From Phormidium sp. OSCR (lineage in GTDB: Bacteria; Cyanobacteriota; Cyanobacteriia; Cyanobacteriales; Geitlerinemataceae): DNA of 64,000 nt. The stretch covers positions 61,406-125,405 of the forward strand of contig LJZT01000003.1 of the NCBI GenBank assembly GCA_001314905.1, in the 5' to 3' direction. This document shows, piece after piece, positions 34,762-43,718 of the stretch; position 1 is the first letter of the stretch; each line of letters opens with the position of its first letter. Position numbers and translations under genes: made by a program. The notes under the pieces were generated by a model, which was given only the letters and a program-made list of their open reading frames with translations, had not been told where the DNA came from and made no database searches.

Positions 34762-36471
34762 TCACCCAGATACTTCCTGAGGTGTTAATGGACGGTCTTC
34801 AGGTAGTCTCACCTCTTGGATTAGAGGTAAGTTGGCGAGAAACTCTCTATCTTCGGTGATATGGGGGAATTTCAACTGAGAATCGGGGATACCACGCTCA
34901 ACTTGTTGCTGTCGTAGTATATCGTAACTTCCGGGTTGTAACAGACGTAGCCGTGGTGCGGGAATGTCACTGCCCCGAGAAATTTGATAATGGGTGTTTT
35001 CGGCGGCGAGTTGTTCGTCAAAGCGACGCAGGAAGGCAACGGGATCGCTCAGTTGATGCCCAGGAGCGAGTTCGATGTTGACTAAATAACGGGCGGGAAA
35101 TTCATCGCCGGATAGGGTTAGGCAAAAGTCCTCGAAGGTGATGCCAAATTCGGCTTGTAGGTGATCCATGACGCGGGTGGCATGGTCTTCGGTGGTTTTT
35201 TCGGTGGTGGAGGAGATCATGCCGCCGCTGCGGTGTTTGAAGACGATGAGGGGGGCTTGGTTGTAAAAGCCGACGACTTCGATGATATCGCCGATGTCAT
35301 AGCGGAAAAAGCCGCCATAGCTACTGAGAAGGATGCGATAGCGTTCGCCAACTTTAACCTCACGGGGCAGTAGGGTTTGGGGTTGCTCGACGTGCCATTG
35401 AGATTCGGGGATAAATTCAAAGAAACCGGTTTCTAGGGAGAGTATACTGCCGTCGGTGTCTACATCGGGGTAGATACTAAAGGTGCCTTCTGCAGAGGAG
35501 AAGACCGCACCAAAGATGGGGGTATCGCCGAAGTATTCTGGGAAACGGCGGAAGTAAAAGTCGGAGGTTCCTCCTCGGGCGGCGGTGACGAAAAAGGATT
35601 CGGGCCAGACGCGTTTGGGGGTGAGTCGGCCATCTTCTTGCAGTACCTGACGCAACTCAGCGGCGCGTTTAGGGTTGGGGATGAGGAGGGACTCAAGGGT
35701 GGGGCGTAACTCGGGTTCTAGGGGCAGCCAAGGGGCGATGGTTCCCTGTTCGATGTCTTGGATCATCTCTTGGCCGTAGCGTTCGAGATAGTTACACATC
35801 CGTAGGATCAACATGGGAAAGTTGGCAATCATGCCTCGGGTGCTGCGATCGCCCAAGGCGAAGAGAATGGCCAGGTAATGACGGGCGATGCTATCGGCGG
35901 GGAGGAGGGTTTCAAAGGGATTGGCGAAGAGGATTTTATAGAGCCGTTCGTCCATACGCATAACGCCGACGCTGGCGGGGCCATAGTTGATACCGCCTTC
36001 GGTGGTTCCCCACATGAGGGCGGAGTTGGTGAGGAGGAGTTTGCCGAATTTTAAGCCGCGACGTCGTAGGGCCTGTTGTACGAAGCCCATGCTGGCAAGG
36101 TTGGCCCGACGTAGGACGGTTTGGGATTTGCGACTGGTGGGGATGAGTTTTTTCTTGCCGGTGGAGCCGCTGGTTAGGGTGATGTAGACGACGGGGTCAC
36201 TGAGGAGGACGTTGGGTTCGCCTTGGGCGATGCGATCGATGTAGGGTTCGTAGCTGGCGTAGGGCAGAATGGGCATTTTTTCTCGGAATTCTGCCACGGA
36301 GTTGATGTTAGAAAATCCGTAATCTTTGCCAAATTCGGTGTTTTGATAGTCTCGTAATAATTTCAGTAAAAACTGTTCTTGGACTTGTTCAAGGTTGTGG
36401 GTTTTGCGAATAAATCGTTCTCGAAAAAAGCTGGCAATTAGGCTGATGATAAGTAGAGTCGGATTCGCCAT
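34762..36471 (-). CDS. GH3-family acyl-adenylate-forming enzyme
   Basis: A 569-residue member of the GH3 superfamily, in plants known for conjugating amino acids to auxin and jasmonate. The ATP-binding motif is TSGSTGKKKLIPTSR (about residues 103-117), and AVFSSAEGTFSI and LLSSYGGFFRYDIGDIIEVVGF match the acyl-binding and ATP-binding motifs further on. Bacterial GH3 enzymes have unknown substrates. The gene is 101 bases downstream of plsC on the same strand, which could suggest a lipid or fatty-acid link, but this is weak. Confidence 0.88.
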   Translation of the reverse strand: MANPTLLIISLIASFFRERFIRKTHNLEQVQEQFLLKLLRDYQNTEFGKDYGFSNINSVAEFREKMPILPYASYEPYIDRIAQGEPNVLLSDPVVYITLTSGSTGKKKLIPTSRKSQTVLRRANLASMGFVQQALRRRGLKFGKLLLTNSALMWGTTEGGINYGPASVGVMRMDERLYKILFANPFETLLPADSIARHYLAILFALGDRSTRGMIANFPMLILRMCNYLERYGQEMIQDIEQGTIAPWLPLEPELRPTLESLLIPNPKRAAELRQVLQEDGRLTPKRVWPESFFVTAARGGTSDFYFRRFPEYFGDTPIFGAVFSSAEGTFSIYPDVDTDGSILSLETGFFEFIPESQWHVEQPQTLLPREVKVGERYRILLSSYGGFFRYDIGDIIEVVGFYNQAPLIVFKHRSGGMISSTTEKTTEDHATRVMDHLQAEFGITFEDFCLTLSGDEFPARYLVNIELAPGHQLSDPVAFLRRFDEQLAAENTHYQISRGSDIPAPRLRLLQPGSYDILRQQQVERGIPDSQLKFPHITEDREFLANLPLIQEVRLPEDRPLTPQEVSG

Positions 36472-36572
36472 GTTTTTGCGGAGGCTGAAAAAAACTCGAT
36501 TATTATATCGCAGTGTTGGAGCAAAACTTGCTCAATACTGGTGATTGGGGTTAACGCCCGAGGTTAGGGATG

Positions 36573-37394
36573 TTAGCTATCTCGTTGGTGTAGGGCGGCG
36601 AGGGCGGATTTGACTTGCGCCATGAGGGATTTGGCGGCTTGTTTGGAACGGCCTTCGTCGAGGTAAGGTTTGACGGCGATCGCCTCCCCGATGAGGATTG
36701 AGACATCACAGCGGAATTTGGGGGTTCCGCTACTGTAGCGCAGGCTAATGGGGACAATATGAAGCCCAGACCCTTGAGAAGCGCAGTCGGAGGGGCGATC
36801 GCTGCGGGCGGCTTGAATGGCTAAGCGTCCTAAGCCGGGTTTCATGGGATACACCTGTTCGGGGTCGGGTTGGGATTTTTCCCGGTTGCGCTTGATAAAA
36901 AAGACGTTCCCTTCTGGGAAAATGACGAGCATCTGTTGATGGATGAGTAATTCTAAGCCATGGCGTAAACTGCCAATGCCGGCGCGACCTAAATCGACGG
37001 GAAATGCTCCGAGACGACGCACAATCAACCCTTGCAAGCCTTCGGTTTCGTTGGCGGAGGTCATGAAGTGAGGGTGTTTGCCGGTGACGGGATATCCGGC
37101 GGAGTGGGCGACGAGAATGGGGTCCCAACGGGAGCGGTGGGTGGGGGCGAGGATGATAGAGCCGGACTGGGGTAGGTTCTCTTGGCCGGTGATCTCGACG
37201 CGACGGAAGTAGAGGGGGAGGACGAGATAACGAGCGAGGGGATAGAGGATTGCGGTTAGCCAGGGGGAGACTCGGGAGGAGACGGAGTTGGAGTGAACCG
37301 GAGAAGACATGGAGTTTGGGGGAGCGGCGTTGGTAGAGGAGTGGTTGATGTGCGCCTGAGTATCCGGTTTGGGGGAGCTGTGAAGCTGAGTCAT
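36573..37394 (-). CDS. plsC: 1-acyl-sn-glycerol-3-phosphate acyltransferase-like (PlsC)
   Basis: A 273-residue acyltransferase of glycerolipid synthesis that acylates lysophosphatidate. The catalytic HX4D motif is THRSRWDPI, with motif III FPEGN and motif II-like AFPVDLGRAGIGSLRHGLELL. A hydrophobic segment (about 47-62) and amphipathic surface indicate membrane association. The first 30 residues are low complexity; a start at the later ATG (MSSPVHSN) would remove them. Cyanobacteria have several paralogs, so the exact acceptor is uncertain. Confidence 0.88.
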   Translation of the reverse strand: MTQLHSSPKPDTQAHINHSSTNAAPPNSMSSPVHSNSVSSRVSPWLTAILYPLARYLVLPLYFRRVEITGQENLPQSGSIILAPTHRSRWDPILVAHSAGYPVTGKHPHFMTSANETEGLQGLIVRRLGAFPVDLGRAGIGSLRHGLELLIHQQMLVIFPEGNVFFIKRNREKSQPDPEQVYPMKPGLGRLAIQAARSDRPSDCASQGSGLHIVPISLRYSSGTPKFRCDVSILIGEAIAVKPYLDEGRSKQAAKSLMAQVKSALAALHQRDS

Positions 37395-37523
37395 GGGTGG
37401 GGGGAGAGGTGACGACAGATGCCGGCCCGAATGAGCCAGGTTCGAGGAAACACTCGGGTTGAGAGAGGGGAGAGGTGAGTTATTTTTAAGCTACGGGGAT
37501 CTCGTTAGAAGATGGGTTGAGGA

Positions 37524-38024
37524 TCAGCCAGTTTGTTGGGCTGTCTCAGCGGCATGGTTCAGTTGACGGCGTTGGGCGAACCAGTGTTGTAATTGCTGAC
37601 GGCAGGCCTGCTCTAGGATACCACCGACGACTTGCGGGTTGTGGTTGGAAACGGCACTGTTGGGGAGGTTGAGAACAGTACGAATGGCGCCGGTTTTTGG
37701 ATCGTCGGCACCGTAGATGAGTTGGCTGATGCGCGACTGCACGATCGCCCCGGCACACATGGGACAGGGTTCGAGGGTGACGTAGAGGCGACAGCCTTGG
37801 AGATGCCAGCGGTTGAGGCGGCGGGCGGCGTCTCGTAGGGCGAGGACTTCGGCGTGGGCGGTGGGGTCGCGATCGCGCTCTTTGCGGTTACTGGCACTGG
37901 TGATGAGTTGATTTTGGGCATCGACGACGATGGCCCCGACGGGAATCTCTCCCTGGTTTCCGGCCTCTTGGGCCAGGTTCAGGGCCTGGTGCATCCATTG
38001 TCGATGCTGCTGGAGTTCTTGCAT
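37524..38024 (-). CDS. tadA: tRNA(Arg) adenosine-34 deaminase
   Basis: TadA converts A34 to inosine in tRNA-Arg(ACG). The zinc site is complete: HAEVLAL with catalytic Glu, and PCPMCAGAI with both cysteines. IPVGAIVVDAQ, NRWHLQGCRLYVTLEPC and LIYGADDPKTGA are family hallmarks. Length (166) is normal. It starts 3 bases after the stop of the helix-turn-helix gene upstream, so the two are one transcriptional unit. Confidence 0.96.
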   Translation of the reverse strand: MQELQQHRQWMHQALNLAQEAGNQGEIPVGAIVVDAQNQLITSASNRKERDRDPTAHAEVLALRDAARRLNRWHLQGCRLYVTLEPCPMCAGAIVQSRISQLIYGADDPKTGAIRTVLNLPNSAVSNHNPQVVGGILEQACRQQLQHWFAQRRQLNHAAETAQQTG

Positions 38025-38027
38025 GGT

Positions 38028-38741
38028 CTAGGTGTGCCCCTGTTCGTTGCTGTCGGGGATGGGGTCAACTTGGGCTCGCCAGAGGAGGCAGTCGCCGTGA
38101 TAGTAGCCGCGATGGGTGATGCGGACGCGATCGCCGGGGTTGGCGGTTCCCTGTTTGAGTTGATGCTGTTGGGGGTTGTAGGGAACGATGGCGTCAACGT
38201 CGCCAATGGGAATTAGCCCCCAATCGTCTAATAGCTGTTCTAGGGGACGGATGAGGGGCAAGATATTTTTTGCGGGAAGTTGCGGGTTTTGTTGAACTCT
38301 TGCGGCGGCGGTGTACCAAAAGCGCAGGAAGGATTCTAGTCGCTCTAAACTCTCCCGTTGAAAGTCCTGTTGCAGTTGGCTCGATTGTTGGTTCAGTTGG
38401 GCTTGCAACCGTTGGTATTCTTGTTTGAGGGACTCCCCATCCCCCAACTCAGCCTCCTCCAACTCAGATGGATTCGGTTGCACGGCGGGCGGCTTTGGCT
38501 CTGACTCTAGGGCGGCGATTAACTGGCTGGGATTGAGGTTCAATGCCTGACTCAGTTGGCAGAGAACTCCCCAACGTAGGTTTGAGAGCGGCCCGGTTCG
38601 CAGTTGTCGTATCTGCCATTGGGAGACGGCGGCGCGGCGGCTGAGTTCCCGAAAACTGGAAATCCCCGCCTGCGTCATTAGGGTTCGCAGGCGGTGGGTT
38701 CGATCGCTGGCCGGTTTAGTGGCGGATTGAGGTACGGTCAT
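38028..38741 (-). CDS. Helix-turn-helix protein with coiled coil
   Basis: A 237-residue protein. Residues 15-80 form an XRE-like helix-turn-helix (LRTLMTQAGISSFRELSRRAAVSQWQIRQLRTG, then a YdaS-like second half). Residues about 115-160 are Gln/Leu-rich and predicted coiled coil (LKQEYQRLQAQLNQQSSQLQQ). The C-terminal 85 residues include LLDDWGLIPIGDVDAIVPYNPQQHQL and GDRVRITHRGYYHGDCLLWRA, a GrpE-like nucleotide-exchange-factor remnant often seen in cyanobacterial HTH proteins. It is probably a local regulator or DNA-binding adaptor; it precedes tadA by 3 bases. Confidence 0.8.
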   Translation of the reverse strand: MTVPQSATKPASDRTHRLRTLMTQAGISSFRELSRRAAVSQWQIRQLRTGPLSNLRWGVLCQLSQALNLNPSQLIAALESEPKPPAVQPNPSELEEAELGDGESLKQEYQRLQAQLNQQSSQLQQDFQRESLERLESFLRFWYTAAARVQQNPQLPAKNILPLIRPLEQLLDDWGLIPIGDVDAIVPYNPQQHQLKQGTANPGDRVRITHRGYYHGDCLLWRAQVDPIPDSNEQGHT

Positions 38742-38763
38742 CCGTCAGGGCTATTTGGTGACT

Positions 38764-39243
38764 TTAGCCTTCGAGGAGGCTACGCAACATCCAGGCGGTT
38801 TTTTCGTGGATTTGCATCCGTTGGGTGATGAGATCGGCGGTGGGTTCGTCGTTGGCTTCTTCGACGAGGGGGAAGAGGCTGCGAGCGGTGCGCACGACGG
38901 CTTCTTGGGCTTGGACGAGTTGTTGAATCATCTCTTTGGCCGAGGGAACGCCGTCGGGTTCTTCGATGGAGGTGAGTTTGGCGTACTGGCTATAGGTTCC
39001 GGGGGCGGCGTAGCCGAGGGTGCGGATGCGTTCGGCAATTTCATCGACGGCCATGGCCAGTTCGGTGTATTGCTCCTCGAACATGGTGTGGAGGGTTTGG
39101 AACATGGGGCCGGTCACGTTCCAATGGAAGTTATGGGTGGTCAGGTAGAGGGTGTAGGTGTCGGCGAGGAGGTGAGAGAGTCCTTCGGCGATCGCCTTGC
39201 GGGATTTCTCGTCGATACCGATTTCGATGGGCATGGTGGGCAT
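38764..39243 (-). CDS. dps: Dps-family ferritin-like DNA-protection protein
   Basis: A 159-residue four-helix protein forming dodecamers that oxidise and store iron and protect DNA under oxidative stress. The ferroxidase residues are visible in [17 protein letters not shown] (His) and in [19 protein letters not shown] (Asp, Glu). The latter half has the expected two helices and short C-terminus. A 165-base gap separates it from sulfiredoxin on the same strand, another peroxide-stress gene, so the two may be co-regulated. Confidence 0.94.
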   Translation of the reverse strand: MPTMPIEIGIDEKSRKAIAEGLSHLLADTYTLYLTTHNFHWNVTGPMFQTLHTMFEEQYTELAMAVDEIAERIRTLGYAAPGTYSQYAKLTSIEEPDGVPSAKEMIQQLVQAQEAVVRTARSLFPLVEEANDEPTADLITQRMQIHEKTAWMLRSLLEG

Positions 39244-39408
39244 AAATTAGGCTCCTAATGGATGGTTGAGATGTGGGGTGGGGGGATTGCCCTCGTTTGG
39301 GGCGTTACACCCTACTGTTACAAAGTTTAATCTAATTTTGGCGATTAATTCCTCTATCGGAGGTGGGAAGCTGAAGCCAGCGGTTCCATCGATAGGGGGA
39401 GATTGGGG

Positions 39409-39669
39409 CTAGGCGAGGTGCATTTTGAGGACGGCTTTGGGGGCGCGACGCACTCGACAGCGTATGGTCTCATGGCCGAGTCGTTGACAGGCTTCGTAGC
39501 GGTGACAGCCGGAAAATCCATAATACTGTCCGTCTACTTCGAGAATGTCGATGGGTTCCTGGAGACCGATTTCGGCGATGGAGTCCATGAGGGCTTTGAC
39601 TTTGTTGGGGTCGTTGGCCCGGGGGAGGGGACGGCGAATTTGGTCGAGGGGGATGTTTTCGAGTCTCAT
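39409..39669 (-). CDS. srx: Sulfiredoxin
   Basis: An 86-residue ATP-dependent reductase that repairs over-oxidised 2-Cys peroxiredoxins. The catalytic cysteine is in YGFSGCHRYEAC (FSGCHR is the diagnostic motif), and LDQIRRPLPRANDPNKVKALMDSI is the ParB-like N-terminal half that binds ATP. It is full length. Its promoter carries a palindrome between -35 and -10 (see 39748). Confidence 0.95.
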   Translation of the reverse strand: MRLENIPLDQIRRPLPRANDPNKVKALMDSIAEIGLQEPIDILEVDGQYYGFSGCHRYEACQRLGHETIRCRVRRAPKAVLKMHLA

Positions 39670-39747
39670 GGCTGCTGCTCAATCTGCCGGGGTTGAGCGA
39701 TGAGGCTTGGCTATGACTTTGTTTAAGTGTGGTGAGTGTGTTTTAGT

Positions 39748-39777
39748 ACTGTACTCATAATGAGTATGACTTGTCAA
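39748..39777 (-). promoter_or_regulatory. Sulfiredoxin promoter with palindromic operator
   Basis: On the minus strand: TTGACA (39772-39777), an 18-base spacer and TACAGT (39748-39753). The spacer holds the perfect palindrome TACTCATAATGAGTA (39752-39766), which touches the -10 box, a typical place for a repressor. A Fur/PerR-type or other peroxide-sensing repressor is a reasonable candidate for the binding protein, but the sequence does not identify it. Confidence 0.65.
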
Positions 39778-39911
39778 GATTAGGGGATAAGTTTGGCGAT
39801 CGCGGGCAGGAATGGGCCAATTAACGGTAAGATGGGATACGGTTTTAGTACGGTAGGCGCGATCGCGGCCGGCCGTGAAAAATATTTTTGTAAATCCCTC
39901 GGAGTCAGATC

Positions 39912-40028
39912 ATGGTAGCCCTTAAACTTGTCGTTTACGCTGTTGTTGCGTTTTTCGTGTTGTTGTTTGTGTTTGGATTCCTGTCGAGTGACCCGGCACG
40001 GAACCCTGGACAGCGGGACGTGGACTAG
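39912..40028 (+). CDS. psbI: Photosystem II reaction centre protein I
   Basis: A 38-residue protein: one membrane helix (residues 5-24, [20 protein letters not shown]) followed by [14 protein letters not shown]. This is the PsbI pattern almost position by position ([17 protein letters not shown] in relatives). PsbI binds D1 and CP43 early in photosystem II assembly. GGAG is 9 bases upstream of the ATG. It lies between the divergent sulfiredoxin gene and the DUF3769 gene and is followed by a hairpin. Confidence 0.97.
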   Translation: MVALKLVVYAVVAFFVLLFVFGFLSSDPARNPGQRDVD

Positions 40029-40098
40029 AGATAGATCTCAATGGCTGTTAAACCTGCCTGAATGGCGTTGAACAGCGATGAATCTATGAGAAATAGGT

Positions 40099-40121
40099 GG
40101 GGTGCGGGTTCCTCGCACCCC
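40099..40121 (+). terminator. Hairpin after psbI
   Basis: GGGGTGCG and CGCACCCC pair perfectly with a 7-base loop, 71 bases after the psbI stop. It probably ends the psbI transcript. Confidence 0.6.
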
Positions 40122-40233
40122 CCTTGCTGTCTGGGGGCGATCGCCAGTACTCTAATCAACGCATCCCCAATGGTGTTGGCTGGCCTATGGGACTCACTCA
40201 ACCCGTTATTATGACCTTTTTGTTTTTCGTCAG

Positions 40234-42438
40234 ATGACCTATCCGGCGCCTCCCCCCACTCCTGCACCAATGGTTCAGGTTGCTATGGATAAGCAACTGA
40301 AGTCATCTCCTGAGTTTGATGTCCGAACGGTTAATGACGTCGCGGCCAAGAGATCGCCGTTGGCTGAATCGCCAAGGAAGCCGGCCATGGAGATGGCGAT
40401 CGCCCCTCCGGAAGTGAGTCGAGTGGCGATGACGATTCCACCTCTGGAGGCGAGTCCTCAGATGTTTCCGCGTCCGGAGGCGGGGGAGGATGATCCAGGG
40501 GTGAAACCCTTGTTGGGGCAGGTTCCTGAGGTGAATGGACAAACGTTACAGGAACCCTTAGAACTGGAAACTCCCATTGAAGTAACCGCTGATTATCAGG
40601 AGTTTGATGAGCGGCGGCAGATTTTTACGGCGGTGGGAAATGTGGTGATGCGGTATCGCGATTCGGTGCTGGATGCCGATCGCCTGGAGGTAAATCTACT
40701 GACGCGGATGGCCCTGGCTCGGGGAAATGTGGCGCTGGCGTTACCGGGACAGTTGTTACGGGGGGAGGAGTTCCGCTATAACTTTGTGCAACAGACGGGA
40801 CAAATTCGGCAGGCGCGGGGGGAAGTCACCAGTGAGCGGCGTTTGGGGAGTGCTACGGAGGCCGAGATTGGCTTGATTGAGATGCCGGATAGTACCCTGT
40901 TGCCGGTGGCGGTGGATGCGCGGGGGTTAACGGATGCGCCTCAGAGTGATCGGATTCGCGATCAGCAGCCGTTACGGGTGAGTCCGGGAGGCAGTATTGA
41001 GTTAGGGGTTGGCGGTGGCCAGGGACTTCCGGGTACTCAGGGCGCCGGAACGATTAATAATTTTCGCTTTGAGGCGGGAGAGGTGACGTTTACGGCGCAA
41101 GGCTGGGAGGCGGAGGATGTTAGCATCACCAATGACCCGTTTTCGCCGCCTGAGTTGGAGATTCGGGCCGATCGCGCCCGGTTGACGAGTATTGATCCGC
41201 TGCGGGATGAGTTGCGGCTGGAACGGCCGCGATTTGTGTTTGATGATAATTTCTCGATTGGGATTCCGCGACGACGCTTTATTTTCGATCGCCGGGAACA
41301 ACAGGAGCCGTTTTTGCAGGTTGGTTATGATGGACGCGATCGCGGGGGCTTGTTTGTGCAGCGACGGTTCAATTTGGTGGATACGCCGGTGTTTTCGCTG
41401 AGTGTCACACCTCAGTATTTTGTGGAACAGGCGATTAATGATGGCAATTTTGTCAAGTTAGATAACTTCGGTACGGTGGTGCAGGCGCGGGGGCGCTTTT
41501 CGCCGACGACGATGCTGACGGCGGATGCGGATATCCTCAGTCTGGATTTGGCTGAGTTTGATGCTGAGGAGGATTTACGAGCCAGTGCGCGGCTGTCGCA
41601 GTTGGTGGGGGATCATACCCTGACGGGGGAATATGGGTTCCGCGATCGCCTCTTTAATGGTTCCTTGGGTTTTCAGACGGTGTATAGCAGTATTGGGGCG
41701 GTGATTGCTTCGCCTCAGTATGTGTTGGGTTCGACGGGGATTTCTCTGAATTATCAGTTTGGGGTGAACCGGATTGAGTCGGATACCGATGATTTGAGTC
41801 TGTTGGAGCCGGTTCGTGAGAATAATCGGGTATCCTTGACGCGCTATCAGGGAAGTGCGGTGTTGCGGCGCGGCTTTACCCTCTGGCAAGGGGAGGCGTT
41901 ACCGCCGACGGCGGAGGAGGGGTTACGTTACACGCCGGTGCCGGTGGTTCCCTTTGTGCAGGCTTATGTGGCGGCTCGGGGGATTGCTGGGTTTTATAGT
42001 AATGGGGATTCGGAAACGTCGTTACAGGGAACGGTGGGGATGCAGGCTCAGTTTGGTCATTTCTCTCGTGATGTGTTGGACTATACTTCGCTCAATATTG
42101 AGTATTCGGAAACGTTGGGTTCGGGAGAGTCACCGTTTCTGTTTGACCGGATTGTTGATCCGAGGGTGTTACGCTTGGGCCTGGTGCAACAGCTTTATGG
42201 GCCGTTTCGGGCTGGGGTGCAAACGTCGATTAACTTGGATTCGGGGGAGAATTTTAGTACCAACTTCACCTTGGAATATAGCCGGCGGACTTATGGGGTG
42301 ACGATTTTTGTGAATCCGCAACAGGAGATTGGGGGGTTGAGTTTACGGATTAGTGATTTTGATTGGAATGGGAATACGCGATCGTTTAGTAATCCTGAAC
42401 GCTGTGCAGTGCGGGGAGGGTTGCGTTGTACTCGCTAG
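40234..42438 (+). CDS. DUF3769 protein, LptD/OstA-like outer-membrane beta-barrel
   Basis: A 734-residue protein. The block VTADYQEFDERRQIFTAVGNVVMRYRDSVLDADRLEVNLLTRMALARGNVAL is the OstA/LptA-like periplasmic jelly-roll signature (about 110-165). The remainder is rich in alternating hydrophobic-polar strands (LSVTPQYFVEQAIN, LTGEYGFRDRLF, FSTNFTLEYSRRTYGVTIFVNP), fitting a C-terminal beta barrel. DUF3769 proteins are the cyanobacterial counterpart of the LPS transport outer-membrane protein. No obvious signal peptide is seen at this start (MTYPAPPPTPAP), as is typical of the family, which leaves the true start open. Confidence 0.85.
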   Translation: MTYPAPPPTPAPMVQVAMDKQLKSSPEFDVRTVNDVAAKRSPLAESPRKPAMEMAIAPPEVSRVAMTIPPLEASPQMFPRPEAGEDDPGVKPLLGQVPEVNGQTLQEPLELETPIEVTADYQEFDERRQIFTAVGNVVMRYRDSVLDADRLEVNLLTRMALARGNVALALPGQLLRGEEFRYNFVQQTGQIRQARGEVTSERRLGSATEAEIGLIEMPDSTLLPVAVDARGLTDAPQSDRIRDQQPLRVSPGGSIELGVGGGQGLPGTQGAGTINNFRFEAGEVTFTAQGWEAEDVSITNDPFSPPELEIRADRARLTSIDPLRDELRLERPRFVFDDNFSIGIPRRRFIFDRREQQEPFLQVGYDGRDRGGLFVQRRFNLVDTPVFSLSVTPQYFVEQAINDGNFVKLDNFGTVVQARGRFSPTTMLTADADILSLDLAEFDAEEDLRASARLSQLVGDHTLTGEYGFRDRLFNGSLGFQTVYSSIGAVIASPQYVLGSTGISLNYQFGVNRIESDTDDLSLLEPVRENNRVSLTRYQGSAVLRRGFTLWQGEALPPTAEEGLRYTPVPVVPFVQAYVAARGIAGFYSNGDSETSLQGTVGMQAQFGHFSRDVLDYTSLNIEYSETLGSGESPFLFDRIVDPRVLRLGLVQQLYGPFRAGVQTSINLDSGENFSTNFTLEYSRRTYGVTIFVNPQQEIGGLSLRISDFDWNGNTRSFSNPERCAVRGGLRCTR

Positions 42439-42490
42439 GGGGGAGAGGGTTGTTTGAGTTGATTGTTCATAACCTTTGAGATAACCATCG

Positions 42491-42964
42491 GTGCGGGATT
42501 CAACGGAAAAGGCAGCGGTACGAGAGGCGATCGCCCTCCTGAGGTATTATGGCTTCGATTTAGGGGGGGAGACGGCGGAGTTGTTTGTGGAACGCTGGCG
42601 ACAGGAGATTCCCGTGGATTGGTTGCGCCTGGCGATTCTGGAGGCGTTGTATCAGGGGCGCTATAAGGGGGTTTCGGTGAGTCAGTTGTTGGTGTTATGG
42701 CAACGGCGGGGGATGCCGGTACAGCATTTTAATGGTGAGTTTGAGCGCTTGATGTGTGGGAGTTTACCGGGGCTGGTGCGGCCCGAGGAGGAGATTCCCG
42801 AGGCGGAACCGATTGAGATGGAGGAGTCGTTACCTGAAGAGGGACGAGAGATGGGACTACATGAGCCGATTAACCCGTTTCGGCCGTCTGAGGGGCGATC
42901 GCCGTTTCAGGAGAAGTTACGGCATTTGGCGCAGCCGGAGTCGGATGAGGATACTTTAGGATAG
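42491..42964 (+). CDS. Conserved cyanobacterial protein of unknown function
   Basis: A 157-residue soluble protein starting at a GTG. The first 90 residues are helical (EKAAVREAIALLRYYGFDLGG, VDWLRLAILEALYQGRYKG), and the rest is acidic and disordered, rich in Glu and Pro. The pattern is common near cyanobacterial envelope genes, but I cannot give a function. It follows the DUF3769 gene by 52 bases on the same strand and may be co-transcribed with it. Confidence 0.75.
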   Translation: MRDSTEKAAVREAIALLRYYGFDLGGETAELFVERWRQEIPVDWLRLAILEALYQGRYKGVSVSQLLVLWQRRGMPVQHFNGEFERLMCGSLPGLVRPEEEIPEAEPIEMEESLPEEGREMGLHEPINPFRPSEGRSPFQEKLRHLAQPESDEDTLG

Positions 42965-43013
42965 GGATTGGTGAGGGTGAGAGCTAATGTTGTGATAGTG
43001 AGAGGTTGAGACT

Positions 43014-43628
43014 ATGGTTGTAGCAACATCCCCCCCAGTGGTTGAAGTGGATACGTCGGAGGTGCGTCGAGGCTACAGTCTGGAGGACTATCGACGTTTT
43101 GAGGCGGAGTCAGTAGAACGTCATGAGTATCGCGATGGGAAGGTGGTGACGATGACAGGTGGTTCGGCAACTCATAATAAAATTGTCTTAGCTATTGTCT
43201 CTTGGCTTCTGAATCAATTGGATAGCAAGTATGAAGTCTTTGCGAGTGATTTACGGCTGTGGCTTCCTCAACACAACCGCGCCACCTATCCTGATGTGAT
43301 GGTGGTGGAGGGGGAACCGGTGTTTCAGGAACAGCGAAGTGATGAGATTCTCAATCCGACGCTGATTGTGGAGGTGTTGTCTCCGTCAACGGCGGCCTAT
43401 GATCGGGGGGATAAGTTCCGCCGCTATCGTTCGATTCCCAGTTTTGCGGAGTATCTACTGGTGAGTCAGGGGGAGCCGTATATTGAGCAGTTCTCCCGTC
43501 GGGATGAGGGGGTGTGGGAGTTTCGCGCTTTGGAGGGGTTGGAGGGGGCGATCGGGCTTCCTCGCTTTGATGTGGAACTCCCGGTTGAGGAGATTTATCG
43601 GCGGGTGCGGTTTGCTCAGACGGGGTGA
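43014..43628 (+). CDS. Uma2-family PD-(D/E)xK nuclease-like protein
   Basis: A 204-residue protein of the Uma2 family, very common in cyanobacteria and usually present in many copies. Family motifs: EYRDGKVVTMTGGS (Glu), DLRLWLPQHNRATYPDVMVV (the central Asp) and LIVEVLSPST (the ExxxS core), forming a restriction-endonuclease-like fold. The biological role is unknown; DNA or RNA cleavage is assumed from the fold. It marks the left edge of the defence island. Confidence 0.9.
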   Translation: MVVATSPPVVEVDTSEVRRGYSLEDYRRFEAESVERHEYRDGKVVTMTGGSATHNKIVLAIVSWLLNQLDSKYEVFASDLRLWLPQHNRATYPDVMVVEGEPVFQEQRSDEILNPTLIVEVLSPSTAAYDRGDKFRRYRSIPSFAEYLLVSQGEPYIEQFSRRDEGVWEFRALEGLEGAIGLPRFDVELPVEEIYRRVRFAQTG

Positions 43629-43633
43629 GCGGG

Positions 43634-43660
43634 TTGTGTCAAACTCACACTGGAGGGATA
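43634..43660 (+). promoter_or_regulatory. Upstream element resembling the promoter of the defence array
   Basis: TTGTGTCAAACTCACACTGG and the next 7 bases match, with few changes, the block at 44430-44456. Here the -10-like position reads GATAGG, a poorer box. It lies 60 bases before the antitoxin ATG and probably drives the toxin-antitoxin pair. Confidence 0.45.
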
Positions 43661-43718
43661 GGCTGCTCTGATGGGCGATCGGGCAATACATCGACGCGGT
43701 TATCGAAGGAACTCAACT

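Noticed and set aside
38755..39258. 167-codon plus-strand frame over dps
   Set aside because: It is the antisense of dps, whose ferritin-like motifs are unmistakable; the Gly/Glu-rich content is typical of shadow frames.
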